Notes: generated by a model not told the origin, from the letters alone. Positions 24,318-33,465 are shown, counted from the stretch's first letter. The stretch: DNA of 64,000 nucleotides from UBA7477 sp045602925 (GCA_045602925.1 JAZSCN010000021.1:4124-68123); one strand, 5' to 3'. Made by a program: numbers and translations.

Positions 24318-24698
24318 TTGGACGACCTTATGCAAAAGCTTCAGGGTATACTCAGCGATAAAGAAAGCATGAAACAGCTAAGCGAGCTTGCGCAGATGTT
24401 CTCTCAGGGCGAAGGAAGTTCTGCACCCGACCTTTCTTCTACAATGAATAGCCCTCCCCCACCCAAGCCCGCCGAGCCGGAAATCGACTTCTCAAAGCTT
24501 ATGGCTCTGCAAAAGGTTTTCTCTAAGGCGAGCGTGCCGGATAAAAACAGAGATTTTCTTCTTGCGCTAAAGCCACTTTTGAAGGAAGAAACACAAAAGA
24601 AAATCGACAGGCTTATTACGATTTTCAGGCTACTTAATATTCTGCCGATTATTAAAGAAATGAAGCTTTTGGGAGGTGACGGGCTTGGCATCATATAA
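24318..24698 (+). CDS. Small helical protein with Pro-rich linker, second of three
   Basis: 126 aa starting with TTG at 24318 (GGGAGG 9 bases upstream). An N-terminal helical stretch (LMQKLQGILSDKESMKQLSE) resembles the first gene's C-terminus (DIEKLTSALSNP). A proline-rich linker (SPPPPKPAEPE) leads to a helical domain (FLLALKPLLKEETQKKIDRL). Overlaps the next gene by 14 bases. Function unknown. Confidence 0.72.
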   Translation: MDDLMQKLQGILSDKESMKQLSELAQMFSQGEGSSAPDLSSTMNSPPPPKPAEPEIDFSKLMALQKVFSKASVPDKNRDFLLALKPLLKEETQKKIDRLITIFRLLNILPIIKEMKLLGGDGLGII

Positions 24699-24978
24699 CG
24701 AGCAGGACAGCTTTGACAGAATGCAAAGAGAAGCAGTCGAGCGTGTAAGAGAAATGCAAAGACGTGCGCAGGGCATAAGTGCACAGCCTAGCCACAGTCA
24801 CGAAAGCGAGCCTCCACCCAAACCCGATATCCCACCAAAAGAAGTCGGCCTTGCCTCGCTGCTTTCTGACATTAAAATTGATGAAGAAAAGGCGCTGATT
24901 GGGCTTTTAATCTATGTGCTTTATAAAAACGGCTGCGACTCAAAGCTTATGCTCGCACTCGGATATCTCCTTCTTTGA
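24685..24978 (+). CDS. Small protein with amphipathic helix and hydrophobic tail, third of three
   Basis: 97 aa from TTG 24685, which has GGGAGG at the right distance (the GTG three codons earlier lies inside that site). A coiled-coil-like start (FDRMQREAVERVREMQRRAQ), Pro-rich linker, then a hydrophobic C-terminus (ALIGLLIYVLYKNG, LMLALGYLLL) that could insert in or bind to the membrane. Overlap with the previous gene indicates coupled translation. Function unknown. Confidence 0.72.
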   Translation: MASYNEQDSFDRMQREAVERVREMQRRAQGISAQPSHSHESEPPPKPDIPPKEVGLASLLSDIKIDEEKALIGLLIYVLYKNGCDSKLMLALGYLLL

Positions 24979-25084
24979 AAAAAGTTTTGATAACTTGATA
25001 AAAAGTCTTTTAATCCGACTTAAACTGTGCTATAATAAACTAAATAGTACTCGTTTTATAGAACTATAAGAAAGGTCGGATTTT

Positions 25085-25456
25085 ATGAACAACACCGTCA
25101 AGATTAGAGTTTTCGGTAAGGACTATATCCTCAACACCGAAGAAACAGAAACCTACGCGCTTAAGCTTTCTGCACTTTTGAACCAAAAGCTTGAGAAGGT
25201 TGTAAAGAGCTCATCGAGTATGTCAAAGCTCGATGCCGCTGTGCTTGTTGCGCTCGACAGCGTTGACGAAGCTTACAAGGCAAGTGCAAACCTTGAGAAT
25301 ATCCGTATCCAGATTAAGAAATATGCCGACGAGGCAGATAGAGCCAAGGAACAGGTAGCCAGCCTCGAGGAAGAAAACAAGGCTCTTACAGAAAAGCTTT
25401 CTGCGCTGGAAAAAGAAATCGCTGTCAGAAAAGCTCTTAACCCAAGAAAGCTTTAA
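25085..25456 (+). CDS. zapA: Cell division protein ZapA
   Basis: 123 aa. The N-terminal half (KIRVFGKDYILNTEETETYA) is the ZapA FtsZ-binding domain; the C-terminal half is a long coiled coil (residues about 70-115). ZapA cross-links FtsZ filaments at midcell. AAGAAAGG precedes the ATG, and TGTGC-TATAAT near 25030 looks like its promoter. The U32 peptidase gene begins 2 bases after the stop, a common Firmicutes arrangement. Confidence 0.88.
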   Translation: MNNTVKIRVFGKDYILNTEETETYALKLSALLNQKLEKVVKSSSSMSKLDAAVLVALDSVDEAYKASANLENIRIQIKKYADEADRAKEQVASLEEENKALTEKLSALEKEIAVRKALNPRKL

Positions 25457-25458
25457 TA

Positions 25459-27483
25459 ATGGCTGAGATACTATCGCCCTGCGGGAGTGCCCAGTCTGTC
25501 GAGGCGGCACTCGGCTGTGGCTGTGACGCAATATATGTCGGCTCTGAAGTTTTTTCGGCCAGACAAAACGCCAAGAACTTTACATACGACGAGCTAAAAG
25601 AAGCTATAGAAACCTGCCATAGAAACGGCGTGCTTGTATACCAGGCGATAAACACGCTGTTCTTTGACAGCCAGCTCAAAGATGTTATAACAGAGCTTAA
25701 AAACGCCTGCGAACTCGGTGTTGATGCAATAATCACACAGGATTTAGGCATTATCGGACTTGTAAAAAAGCTATGCCCGAGCCTGCCTATACACGCCTCG
25801 ACGCAAATGAGCATTCACACAAAAAACGGCGTGCTTCTTATGAAGGAGCTCGGCTTTTCACGAGTTGTGGTGTCAAGAGAATTATCGCTTGATACCTTAA
25901 GTGAGCTGTGTCGCCAAGGAGTCGAAATTGAAGCCTTCGTGCACGGCGCACTTTGTATGTCCGTTTCGGGACAGTGCTATATGTCAGCTCTTATCGGCTC
26001 GAGAAGTGCAAATCGTGGTCTTTGTGCACAGGCATGCAGACTGCCCTTCTCGGCTTGTGATAACGGTAGCTGTGACCTTTCGCTAAAGGATATGTCGCAC
26101 ATCTCGTACGCCGGAAAGCTAAAGGAAATCGGTGTCGCCTCTCTTAAAATAGAAGGCAGAATGAAGCGCCCTGAGTATGTCGCAGCCTCTACAAACGCTT
26201 GCAGGCTGTCACTTGACGGCAAGGAATACGACGACGAGCTTCTTAGAGCCGTTTTCTCAAGAAGTGGCTTTACTAACGGCTATATCGAAGGAAAGCTCGG
26301 CAGAGATATGTTCGGCACAAGAGGCAAGGATGACGTTACTTCTGCAAAGGACGCCTTCCCAAAGCTTCACGAGCTTTACAGAAAACCGTATAAGCGCTTC
26401 ACTATAGACTTTGATGTTACTGTAAAAAACAGCGAGCCTGTGCAGGTTTTAGCTAAGAGCAGCGACGGATTATTCACTACCATAATCGGTGAAGAGCCGG
26501 AAAAAGCAATTAACAGAGAGCTCACGCGCGAGCTTTTGGAAAAGCAGCTTTCAAGACTCGGCTCGACCATATATACCCTCGGCAACGTTAACTGCGATAT
26601 AGGGGCAGGGCTCACAGTATCGCCTTCTGCACTAAACGAGCTTCGCAGACGTGCGTGTGACGAGCTTGACTCACAAAGAGCTACATCCAACAACAAGGCA
26701 CGGTTTTCGCCTTGCGAGATAAAAAAGCCTTCTAAATTCACAAGCGACAAGCAAACTCTCAGGCTCGACCTGCGCTACGCTTCACAGCTTGAGGGCCTAG
26801 AGCTTGACGGCATAGAGCTTGTATCATTGCCACTTAGCGAAATAAGCAAGCTTGATACAATTTCTCCAAAGCTTTCAGCGTATATGCCACGCTTTGACTT
26901 TGACGAAAAAGCCACAGCAGAACTCTTGTCTAAGCTTTGTGACAGAGGACTTAAGCATATAACAGCAACAAACCTCTCACACATCTATACTGCAAGAGGT
27001 TATGATGTTACTATGCACGCAGACTTTGGACTAAACGTGACAAACTCATATTCTGCCGAGGCTTTGGCAGAGCTTGGTGTAAGCGATATAGTCGCATCCT
27101 TTGAGCTTACTGCTAAGCAGCTTTGTGCGATATCCTCGCCTATACCAATGGGAGCGATTGTTTTTGGAAGATTGCCTTCAATGCTCACCGTCAACTGCCC
27201 TGTAAAGCAAGCTGTCGGCTGTAAGAATTGCACGGGCAGACTCACCGACAGAACGGGCAGAAGCTTTGAAATATGCTGTCACAAGGACTACGTAGAAGTC
27301 TTAAACTGCGAGCCTCTCTACCTTGCAGACAAGCTTTCAGACTTTAGCAGTCTTAAGTTTATAACCCTTAAGTTCCACAAGGAAAAGCCTTCGGAGATTT
27401 CTGATATTCTTAGAAGCTACAGACTTTGTGCAGAGCCTCAGGGCAAAATTACAAGAGGCCTATACTACAGAGGAATAATATAA
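25459..27483 (+). CDS. U32-family peptidase/hydroxylase-like protein
   Basis: 674 aa. The N-terminal U32 module has ILSPCGSAQSVEAAL, YVGSEVFSARQNAKNF and the family signature EAFVHGALCMSVSGQCYMS with its Cys residues, followed by CRLPF and KIEGRMKRPEYVA. The middle and C-terminal parts match the DUF3656 extension (CPVKQAVGCKNC, FEICCHKDY). Once called collagenases, relatives such as RlhA and TrhP hydroxylate RNA; a similar redox or RNA role is plausible here. Sits between zapA and dut in one transcription unit. Confidence 0.9.
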   Translation: MAEILSPCGSAQSVEAALGCGCDAIYVGSEVFSARQNAKNFTYDELKEAIETCHRNGVLVYQAINTLFFDSQLKDVITELKNACELGVDAIITQDLGIIGLVKKLCPSLPIHASTQMSIHTKNGVLLMKELGFSRVVVSRELSLDTLSELCRQGVEIEAFVHGALCMSVSGQCYMSALIGSRSANRGLCAQACRLPFSACDNGSCDLSLKDMSHISYAGKLKEIGVASLKIEGRMKRPEYVAASTNACRLSLDGKEYDDELLRAVFSRSGFTNGYIEGKLGRDMFGTRGKDDVTSAKDAFPKLHELYRKPYKRFTIDFDVTVKNSEPVQVLAKSSDGLFTTIIGEEPEKAINRELTRELLEKQLSRLGSTIYTLGNVNCDIGAGLTVSPSALNELRRRACDELDSQRATSNNKARFSPCEIKKPSKFTSDKQTLRLDLRYASQLEGLELDGIELVSLPLSEISKLDTISPKLSAYMPRFDFDEKATAELLSKLCDRGLKHITATNLSHIYTARGYDVTMHADFGLNVTNSYSAEALAELGVSDIVASFELTAKQLCAISSPIPMGAIVFGRLPSMLTVNCPVKQAVGCKNCTGRLTDRTGRSFEICCHKDYVEVLNCEPLYLADKLSDFSSLKFITLKFHKEKPSEISDILRSYRLCAEPQGKITRGLYYRGII

Positions 27484-27501
27484 AAACGGAGCTGAACTGA
27501 A

Positions 27502-27945
27502 TTGACACTTAAAATCAAAAAGCTTAATGAAAATGCAATTATCCCAAAGCGAGCTACATCGGGTAGTGCAGGTTATGACCTTTCAGCCTGCCTTGCTGAG
27601 CCTATCGAGATAAAGCCAGGCGAGATTAAGAAGATTTCTACCGGCATAAGCTGTGAGCTTGTAAGCGACATAGACGCGGTACTTCTCATCTATGCAAGAA
27701 GCTCGCTTGCAACGAAGCACGGCATTACCCTCGCTAACTGCGTCGGCGTTGTCGATAGCGATTATCGTGGAGAAATCCTCGTCGCAATGATTAATCATTC
27801 TACCGAGCCTTACACTATTACCCATGGCGAGAGAATTGCCCAGCTTGTTATAACACCGGTACTGCTGCCCACAGTCGAAGAAGCAAGCGAGCTTACCGAC
27901 ACACAGCGTGGTGAGGGTGGCTTTGGCTCGACCGGAAAAGCATAG
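27502..27945 (+). CDS. dut: dUTP diphosphatase
   Basis: 147 aa trimeric dUTPase. All five motifs are visible: SAGYDLSA, ARSSLATKHG, GVVDSDYRGEI (catalytic Asp), GERIAQLVI and GEGGFGSTG at the C-terminus. Starts with TTG at 27502 behind CGGAGC. Co-directional, 18 bases after the U32 gene. Confidence 0.94.
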   Translation: MTLKIKKLNENAIIPKRATSGSAGYDLSACLAEPIEIKPGEIKKISTGISCELVSDIDAVLLIYARSSLATKHGITLANCVGVVDSDYRGEILVAMINHSTEPYTITHGERIAQLVITPVLLPTVEEASELTDTQRGEGGFGSTGKA

Positions 27946-27963
27946 TCACAAGGAGAAAAGAAA

Positions 27964-28815
27964 ATGTCTGACTTAAGAGAAATAGACGTATCTCTCATAA
28001 GAGATACTATCTCACAGCTTTGTATCAAAGCAAATCTCTATCTCCCAAAGGATTTAGAGGACTGCATAAGCTGTGCGAGAAGCTGCGAGCAGTCGATAGT
28101 CGGCAAGGGCGTTTTTGATGACCTTATTGACAATATCGAGGCTGCAAAAAAAGAACAAATCGCAATCTGTCAGGACTGCGGTATGGCTGTAATATTTATT
28201 GATATAGGTCAGGATGTGCACTTTATCGGTGGAAGCCTCTATGACGCAATCAACGATGGCGTTGCTGACGGCTACACTAAGGGCAATCTGCGCTCATCGG
28301 TTGTTTCTGACCCACTAGAGAGAGTCAACACCGGCAACAACACTCCCGCTGTTATTCACACAAGAATAGTAGAAGGCAGCAAGGTTAGTATTACCGTTGC
28401 ACCGAAGGGCTTTGGTAGTGAGAATATGTCCTCGCTTAAAATGTTCACGCCGTCGGCTACTACTGATGATATTATAAACTTTGTTGTGGATACCGTTGCA
28501 AAGGCAGGCTCTAACCCTTGCCCACCGATTGTTGTCGGGGTAGGCATTGGTGGCGATTTTGAAAAGTGCGCTTACCTTGCTAAAAAGGCACTTTGCAGAA
28601 GTGTTTCAAAGAGAAACGAAAAGGAATTATACCGTGAGCTCGAAGAAAAAATGCTGGAGAAAATCAATCTCCTCGGCATAGGCCCTCAGGGCTTCGGTGG
28701 AACTGTGACAGCACTTTGTGTTAATATTGAGCAGGCTCCGACGCACATCGCAGGCCTGCCGGTATCGGTCAACGTAGGCTGTCACGTCACAAGACACGCT
28801 CACGCAGAGCTATAA
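27964..28815 (+). CDS. Class I fumarate hydratase / tartrate dehydratase alpha subunit
   Basis: 283 aa. Fe-S hydro-lyase N-terminal domain: QDCGMAVIFIDIGQ, NTGNNTPAVIHT, KGFGSENMS, CPPIVVGVGIGG and GPQGFGGTVTAL. Cluster-binding Cys residues lie in ICQDCG, NPCPP and the VGCH end. It needs a beta subunit to be active, but none follows: the next gene is convergent and overlaps this one by 29 bases. The beta subunit must be elsewhere or lost. Last gene of the zapA-dut run. Confidence 0.9.
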   Translation: MSDLREIDVSLIRDTISQLCIKANLYLPKDLEDCISCARSCEQSIVGKGVFDDLIDNIEAAKKEQIAICQDCGMAVIFIDIGQDVHFIGGSLYDAINDGVADGYTKGNLRSSVVSDPLERVNTGNNTPAVIHTRIVEGSKVSITVAPKGFGSENMSSLKMFTPSATTDDIINFVVDTVAKAGSNPCPPIVVGVGIGGDFEKCAYLAKKALCRSVSKRNEKELYRELEEKMLEKINLLGIGPQGFGGTVTALCVNIEQAPTHIAGLPVSVNVGCHVTRHAHAEL

Positions 28816-30085
28816 ATCGCCTTGTTTCTTCCTTTATAACAGGTGACAGAATAATAAGAGCTGTAAGGTTCGGCAATGCCATAAGCCCGTTTAAAACATC
28901 TGAAACGAGCAGTGCAGTGTCGGGCCTTATTACACACCCAAAGTAGGTTATGTAGCAAAATAAGAGCGAGAACAAAAGCTTGCTGTAGCGCCATTTTACA
29001 ATGTAGCAAAACGCATTACTGCCAATCTGCGAAAACCCACATATGCTCGCAAATGCAAATAGTATTATAGCAAGCGAGCATACTACCTCTCCAACCCTGC
29101 CCAGCGAGCAAGAGAATGACTCCCATATACTCTCCTTTCCGGTTGCGAGTATAACAACAGCTGTGAGAGTGCCTATAATAAAGGTATCTGCAAAAACCTC
29201 GAGCATACACCATGCACCCTGCTCCGAGGGAGTTTTTACATTGCTTTTTGCATGCACCGAGCAGGTTGTTCCAAGCCCTGCTTCTGTAGAGAAAATTCCC
29301 CTACGAAATCCAACCATCATCGAACCGAGTATTCCACCGGATACAGCCTTGGGGCAAAACGCTTCTGTTACGATAACAAAAAGCGACGAAAGAATGTTCC
29401 CCCTCGAAGCGATAAGGCAAGCTACACAGCCACCGATATACAAAAGAGTCATAGCAGGCACAAGCTTTAACGACAAAGAAGCAAGAGCCTTTATTCCACC
29501 CATAGAAACAATAAGCACAAGCGAGCCTGCGACAATTCCGCAGGCTATTTTTGATGCCGAAAATGTATCGCTTAAAGCCTGCGACATAGCACTGCCCTGC
29601 GCCATATTGCCCATTCCGAGCGAGGCTCCCACGAGTAAAACGGCGTACAGCACGCCTGCCTTTTTAGAACGCATTGCCTTTTCGATATAATGCATAGCCG
29701 AGCCGTCATAGCCGTTCTTGCCCTTCTTTCTAAATCGTACAGAAAGCACACCTTCGGCATAAGCGAGCATCATTCCTATGACGCCTGCTACCCACATCCA
29801 GAAAATTGCGCCTGCTCCACCGATTGATATGGCTGTGGCAACTCCGATTATACTGCCTGCTCCTATCGTTGCAGAAAGTGACGAAAAAAAGCTGGCAGTA
29901 GCCGAGATAGAATTGCCCTCGGTTTGTAATTTCCTTCTTGAAAAAATCGTGCTTTTTATTATCGTCGGAAGATTTGTCACCTGCAAAAATCCGTTTGAAA
30001 TGCTCAGGTATACTCCGACAGCTAATATAAAGACAATCGTCGGCATGCCGAAAACTGCATCTCTTACTGCACAAATAAGTTCCAT
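28787..30085 (-). CDS. AgcS-family sodium/amino-acid symporter
   Basis: 432 aa with about 10-11 membrane helices. Family marks: FSSLSATIGAGSIIGVATAI, GGAGAIFWMWVAG, MVGFRRGIFSTEAGLGTTCS and FSQIGSNAF. AgcS proteins take up alanine or glycine with Na+; the exact substrate is unknown. AAGGAGAATTTATA precedes ATG. The 3' end overlaps the convergent fumarase gene by 29 bases. Confidence 0.92.
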   Translation of the reverse strand: MELICAVRDAVFGMPTIVFILAVGVYLSISNGFLQVTNLPTIIKSTIFSRRKLQTEGNSISATASFFSSLSATIGAGSIIGVATAISIGGAGAIFWMWVAGVIGMMLAYAEGVLSVRFRKKGKNGYDGSAMHYIEKAMRSKKAGVLYAVLLVGASLGMGNMAQGSAMSQALSDTFSASKIACGIVAGSLVLIVSMGGIKALASLSLKLVPAMTLLYIGGCVACLIASRGNILSSLFVIVTEAFCPKAVSGGILGSMMVGFRRGIFSTEAGLGTTCSVHAKSNVKTPSEQGAWCMLEVFADTFIIGTLTAVVILATGKESIWESFSCSLGRVGEVVCSLAIILFAFASICGFSQIGSNAFCYIVKWRYSKLLFSLLFCYITYFGCVIRPDTALLVSDVLNGLMALPNLTALIILSPVIKEETRRFIALRERVL

Positions 30086-30184
30086 TATAAATTCTCCTTC
30101 GGCAATTTACTTGTGCAATGTATTTTCTTCCTAAAAAGGCTATATTATATAATATATAAACTCTTGCACAAGGGAGGGCGTGAC

Positions 30185-30646
30185 TTGAAGATATATAGAC
30201 AAAGTCCAAAGGGGCTTGGCTTTATACGGCTTTCGCTGCTGCTTTTGAGCATCGGCGTCATAATAACAGCGACTATATATCTTGTCCGTTATCCTATGCT
30301 TATGTATATTGTGATAGGAATATTCTGCTTTGGAGCATTTTTCGTGGGAGCAATTCTCCTGCCTCTTTATATGTCAAATATGAAATATATGATTACCGAT
30401 GAATGTGTAGTAAAGCTTTGTGGTGTGATATTTAAGAAAAGAAGCTACCTCTCTGTAAGAAGCATACAGTATGTAACACGGCTTTCTCCACCTTTTTCCC
30501 GATACACCGGGCTTAGCTTTATTAAAATCTATTCGCAGGGCAGAAGCATGCGACTATGCCTTCTCGATGAGGAGGACTCGCTTGAGATCTTCTTTCTCAT
30601 AAGCAAGAGCATACGAAAGGAGCATTATGACAAGCACAGCTCATAG
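30185..30646 (+). CDS. YdbS-like membrane PH-domain protein
   Basis: 153 aa from TTG 30185 behind GGGAGGG. Two membrane helices (ISLLLLSIGVI-like and MYIVIGIFCFGAFFVG) then a bacterial PH (bPH2) domain with YMITDECVVKLCGVIFKKR and the motif SIQYVTRL. Overlaps the next PH-domain gene by 20 bases, matching the ydbS-ydbT pair of Bacillus, whose function is poorly known (linked to resistance to peptides). Confidence 0.8.
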   Translation: MKIYRQSPKGLGFIRLSLLLLSIGVIITATIYLVRYPMLMYIVIGIFCFGAFFVGAILLPLYMSNMKYMITDECVVKLCGVIFKKRSYLSVRSIQYVTRLSPPFSRYTGLSFIKIYSQGRSMRLCLLDEEDSLEIFFLISKSIRKEHYDKHSS

Positions 30647-32096
30647 CTACAAGGGAATCTTCAGGTCAAGACAACACCCTATAAAAATCCTTAGCTACAC
30701 TACAAGAAGCTTCTGGCTTATACTCATACCTCTCACCAGAGATTTTATCGCTTCACGCTATGACATAGCATCCTGGCTCTATGGCTCGTGGCTTAGTATA
30801 CTGACAATTATAGTGATATTTCTATACGCATTCTTTCGGTGGTATCTTGTCACCTATCGTATCGAGGATGACTGTATAGTATGCAGAAACGGCATATTCG
30901 GGCTTTGGGAAACAAAGCTTTACTTTTGCGCTGTTTCCTGCGTGTCATCCGTGCAAACACCACTTAACCGTATCTTCAGAGCAAGCACAATATATCTCTG
31001 CTCTCACACATCAAAGTGCCACGCAATAAAGCTCACTATGAAGTGCTCTGATACACTAAGGCTTTTCTCTCGGTTCAAGGACGAGCGCTCGGCAGTCTTT
31101 TGCTTTCGCCCAAAGAAAACCCACCTCGCAGTTTTCTCCTTGCTTTTTTCGTCATCGCTGTCAGGGCTTATACTTGTGGCAACCTTTGTAATACAGTCCA
31201 GCAAGCTCATAAGCAAAAAGCTGGAGCAGGATATTCGACTCGGCCTTTCTGAGCTTGGCTCGAGCGTTTCTACCCTGCCACAAAGCCTTGAAAAAATATC
31301 CGTAATCGTTATGGCGTGCTTTCTGTCGCTGATGTCGCTTTCCTTTATCGCAAATCTTCTGCGTCACGCAAGCTTTTCTGTAAAGAAAATCGGTGGCAGG
31401 CTTTTTGTAGAAAGCGGACTTTTCACAAGACGCTCCCACATACTAAGCCTTGAGCTTGTAACCTACTGCGATATTCAGCAAAACCTCCTGATGAAGCTGT
31501 TTAGAGTATGTTCTGTGCGAATTTTCTGTTCAGGCTACGGGAAGCATAACCGTGAACTCAATGTTCTTGTGCCAATCACAACCATAGACCGAGTGAAAAG
31601 CTCTCTAAGATTACTCCTCCCCAATCATCGTCATACAAAAGCCGACACTCCTGCCATACGAAAAAGCCCACTATCATACGTATGGTTGCCACTTGTTTTA
31701 GAGATAATAGCAGTAGCTGTCACTATCCTTGCCTATAGGCTTACTTTCATAGTAGCAGGTGCGATACAGCTGTTTTTGATAATATCTCAACTGCCGATAA
31801 TCTGGCTTTTCATAGCAAGGCTGGTCGCATTGTTTACAACCTCTATAGGCTACGAAGACGGCATATTAAGGCTCCACATATGCAAGCTCTATAGATTTCA
31901 CAAAATATCACTCCCCGTAGAGCATCTATCAGGCTTTCTAATAAAGCAAAGCCCCTTCCAGAAACGCAAAAATCGTTGCACCGTAAAAATCTACGTCGCA
32001 ACAAGCACAAAAAACAAATTCGTTGCCAAAAGTCTGCCACTTGATAAAGTCGAATCAATAGCCAGCAAAACGGGCGTTTTTTGTCAACTCCGATAA
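30627..32096 (+). CDS. YdbT-like membrane protein with PH domains
   Basis: 489 aa. Alternating pairs of membrane helices and bPH2 domains: VTYRIEDDCIVCRNGIFGLW near 75, KKIGGRLFVESGLFTRRSHI near 255, and EDGILRLHICKLYRFHKISL near 410, each followed by the inner-face helix. AAGGAGC precedes the ATG, which lies within the end of the YdbS-like gene. Acts in the membrane; substrate or partner unknown. Confidence 0.8.
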   Translation: MTSTAHSYKGIFRSRQHPIKILSYTTRSFWLILIPLTRDFIASRYDIASWLYGSWLSILTIIVIFLYAFFRWYLVTYRIEDDCIVCRNGIFGLWETKLYFCAVSCVSSVQTPLNRIFRASTIYLCSHTSKCHAIKLTMKCSDTLRLFSRFKDERSAVFCFRPKKTHLAVFSLLFSSSLSGLILVATFVIQSSKLISKKLEQDIRLGLSELGSSVSTLPQSLEKISVIVMACFLSLMSLSFIANLLRHASFSVKKIGGRLFVESGLFTRRSHILSLELVTYCDIQQNLLMKLFRVCSVRIFCSGYGKHNRELNVLVPITTIDRVKSSLRLLLPNHRHTKADTPAIRKSPLSYVWLPLVLEIIAVAVTILAYRLTFIVAGAIQLFLIISQLPIIWLFIARLVALFTTSIGYEDGILRLHICKLYRFHKISLPVEHLSGFLIKQSPFQKRKNRCTVKIYVATSTKNKFVAKSLPLDKVESIASKTGVFCQLR

Positions 32097-32154
32097 TAAA
32101 TTTTAGGGTTTTCACCCTCTTTTCTGTAAGTTTTGGAGAAACGCAAAAAAGCCC

Positions 32155-32183
32155 TTGACAAAACCCGCTTGTTGTTTTATAAT
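32155..32183 (+). promoter_or_regulatory. Promoter of the tRNA-Met/tRNA-Glu unit
   Basis: TTGACA, 17 bases, TATAAT, 31 bases before the mature tRNA-Met. Near-consensus, as expected of a stable-RNA promoter. Confidence 0.8.
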
Positions 32184-32213
32184 ATATAAGTCGCTATGAG
32201 CTTTTATATATAT

Positions 32214-32290
32214 GGCGGCATAGCTCAGCTGGCTAGAGTACTCGGTTCATACCCGATTGGTCGTGTGTTCGAATCACACTGCCGCTACCA
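32214..32290 (+). tRNA. tRNA-Met (CAU), elongator type
   Basis: 77 bases with encoded CCA. Acceptor GGCGGCA/TGCCGCT, D-arm GCTC, anticodon loop TTCATAC and T-arm GTGTG-TTCGAAT-CACAC. G1-U72 and the sequence match Firmicutes elongator tRNA-Met. One C-U mismatch tops the anticodon stem. Confidence 0.92.
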
Positions 32291-32342
32291 TCTGAAAACT
32301 CAGCTTTTTAGCGACAGCGTTCAGCTGATGAACGCTAAATAT

Positions 32343-32417
32343 GGCCCGTTGGTCAAGTGGTCAAGACGGCGCCCTTTCACGGCGCAATCATGGGTTCGAC
32401 TCCCGTACGGGTCACCA
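32343..32417 (+). tRNA. tRNA-Glu (UUC)
   Basis: 75 bases with encoded CCA. Anticodon arm GCGCC-CTTTCAC-GGCGC, T-arm TGGG-TTCGACT-CCCG, acceptor GGCCCGT/ACGGGTC. Co-transcribed with tRNA-Met. Its last bases plus the terminator are repeated at 36734. Confidence 0.95.
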
Positions 32418-32432
32418 CAAAAAACCTCGTTC
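32411..32432 (+). repeat. Left copy of 22-bp direct repeat (putative attL in tRNA-Glu 3' end)
   Basis: Identical to 36734-36755; begins GTCACCACAAAAAACC. It covers the last 7 bases of tRNA-Glu and the first arm of its terminator. Confidence 0.7.
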
Positions 32433-32453
32433 TTTTGAGCGAGGTTTTTTTAT
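32420..32453 (+). terminator. Terminator of the tRNA unit
   Basis: AAAACCTCG...CGAGGTTTTTTT hairpin right after tRNA-Glu. Confidence 0.85.
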
Positions 32454-32457
32454 TATA

Positions 32458-32550
32458 TCCGCTCCTGTCGGAACAGGTGATATATGCCTTACGGCAAATG
32501 CATCATTAATATTAAGTCGCCGAGCCAAAAGCCCGACGGCTTGTTTTATT
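32458..32550. repeat. Palindromic intergenic element
   Basis: Short inverted repeats (CTCCTGTCGGAACAGG; TGATATATGC-CTTACG-GCAAATGCATCA; GCCGAGC...GCCCGACGGC) resemble small extragenic palindromic repeats seen in gut clostridia. No gene is visible. Confidence 0.35.
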
Positions 32551-32619
32551 GCTCACCACTTTCAGATGTTGAGTTTTTGAGATGAATGTGGTATAATGAC
32601 TAAACTAGGAGATGAAAGC

Positions 32620-33240
32620 ATGAACATAGCACCATACACAGATAACATAAATGAATACCTGAAAGAAGATAACATCATTGATTTTACTAACGAGGATATC
32701 ATTCAGCTTGCGGAGTCATTATATCAAAACGCCGATAACGAAACCGAGTTTATCAAATCTGCTTACGAATTTGTAAGGGATAAAATCTCTCATTCGGCAG
32801 ATATAAACGAGGATAGAATTACCTGTTCGGCGTCCGAGGTTTTAAGTGCGAAACATGGCATTTGTTTTGCAAAATCTCATTTGTTAGCTGCATTGCTTCG
32901 CTGTAAAGGTGTTCCCGCGGGAGTTTGCTATCAGAAAATCAATTTTAGCAACGAAACATCGCCTGTTCTTGTATATCACGGACTTAATGGTGTTTTTGTA
33001 AAAGAATATAATAAATGGATACGCCTTGATGCGAGAGGCAATAAAGAGGGCATAGATGCACAGTTTTCGTTAGATACAGAGATACTTGCTTTTCCTATTC
33101 GTGCAGAAATAGGAGAGGAAGACGGATTTGTAATTTATCCAAATCCCGATGCTAAGATTGTCGAAAATCTAAGGAATAATAAAACAAGAACAGCTCTTTG
33201 GGATGACTTGCCGACTGAGCTTGCGTACAATATAAAATAG
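32620..33240 (+). CDS. Cytosolic transglutaminase-like cysteine peptidase-fold protein
   Basis: 206 aa from ATG 32620 (AGGAGAT upstream), no signal peptide. Catalytic triad residues can be seen: Cys in KHGICFAKSHLLAALLR near 87, His in YHGLNGVFV near 119, and Asp in WIRLDARGN near 135. The order and spacing fit the transglutaminase-like superfamily, which includes amidases and peptidases. TATAAT lies at 32591, so the leader is very short. Codon use is richer in A/T at third positions than in genes on either side of the island. Confidence 0.82.
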   Translation: MNIAPYTDNINEYLKEDNIIDFTNEDIIQLAESLYQNADNETEFIKSAYEFVRDKISHSADINEDRITCSASEVLSAKHGICFAKSHLLAALLRCKGVPAGVCYQKINFSNETSPVLVYHGLNGVFVKEYNKWIRLDARGNKEGIDAQFSLDTEILAFPIRAEIGEEDGFVIYPNPDAKIVENLRNNKTRTALWDDLPTELAYNIK

Positions 33241-33277
33241 CAGTAATGCTTCGTTGCGCCCCTAAAAAACAAAAATC

Positions 33278-33310
33278 TGCCGTTGTGTTTTTACTTCACA
33301 ACGGCATTTT
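33278..33310 (+). terminator. Terminator after the transglutaminase-like gene
   Basis: TGCCGTTGTG/CACAACGGCA stem followed by TTTTC. Confidence 0.8.
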
Positions 33311-33428
33311 CATTGTATTCTTTCTTGGCAGCATTGCCAAATTTGATAAACATATTGTGAATATGCATAAACACTTTTGTTAAAAATCAAGTAATCGTTG
33401 TAATATTTACTGATTTTTGGAAAAGTTA

Positions 33429-33457
33429 TTGACAATAACGGCTTTGTGTGCTACAAT
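33429..33457 (+). promoter_or_regulatory. Promoter of the leader RNA and ABC exporter
   Basis: TTGACA, 17 bases, TACAAT. Transcription would start near 33464, giving a leader of about 230 bases. Confidence 0.7.
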
Positions 33458-33465
33458 AAACGCAC

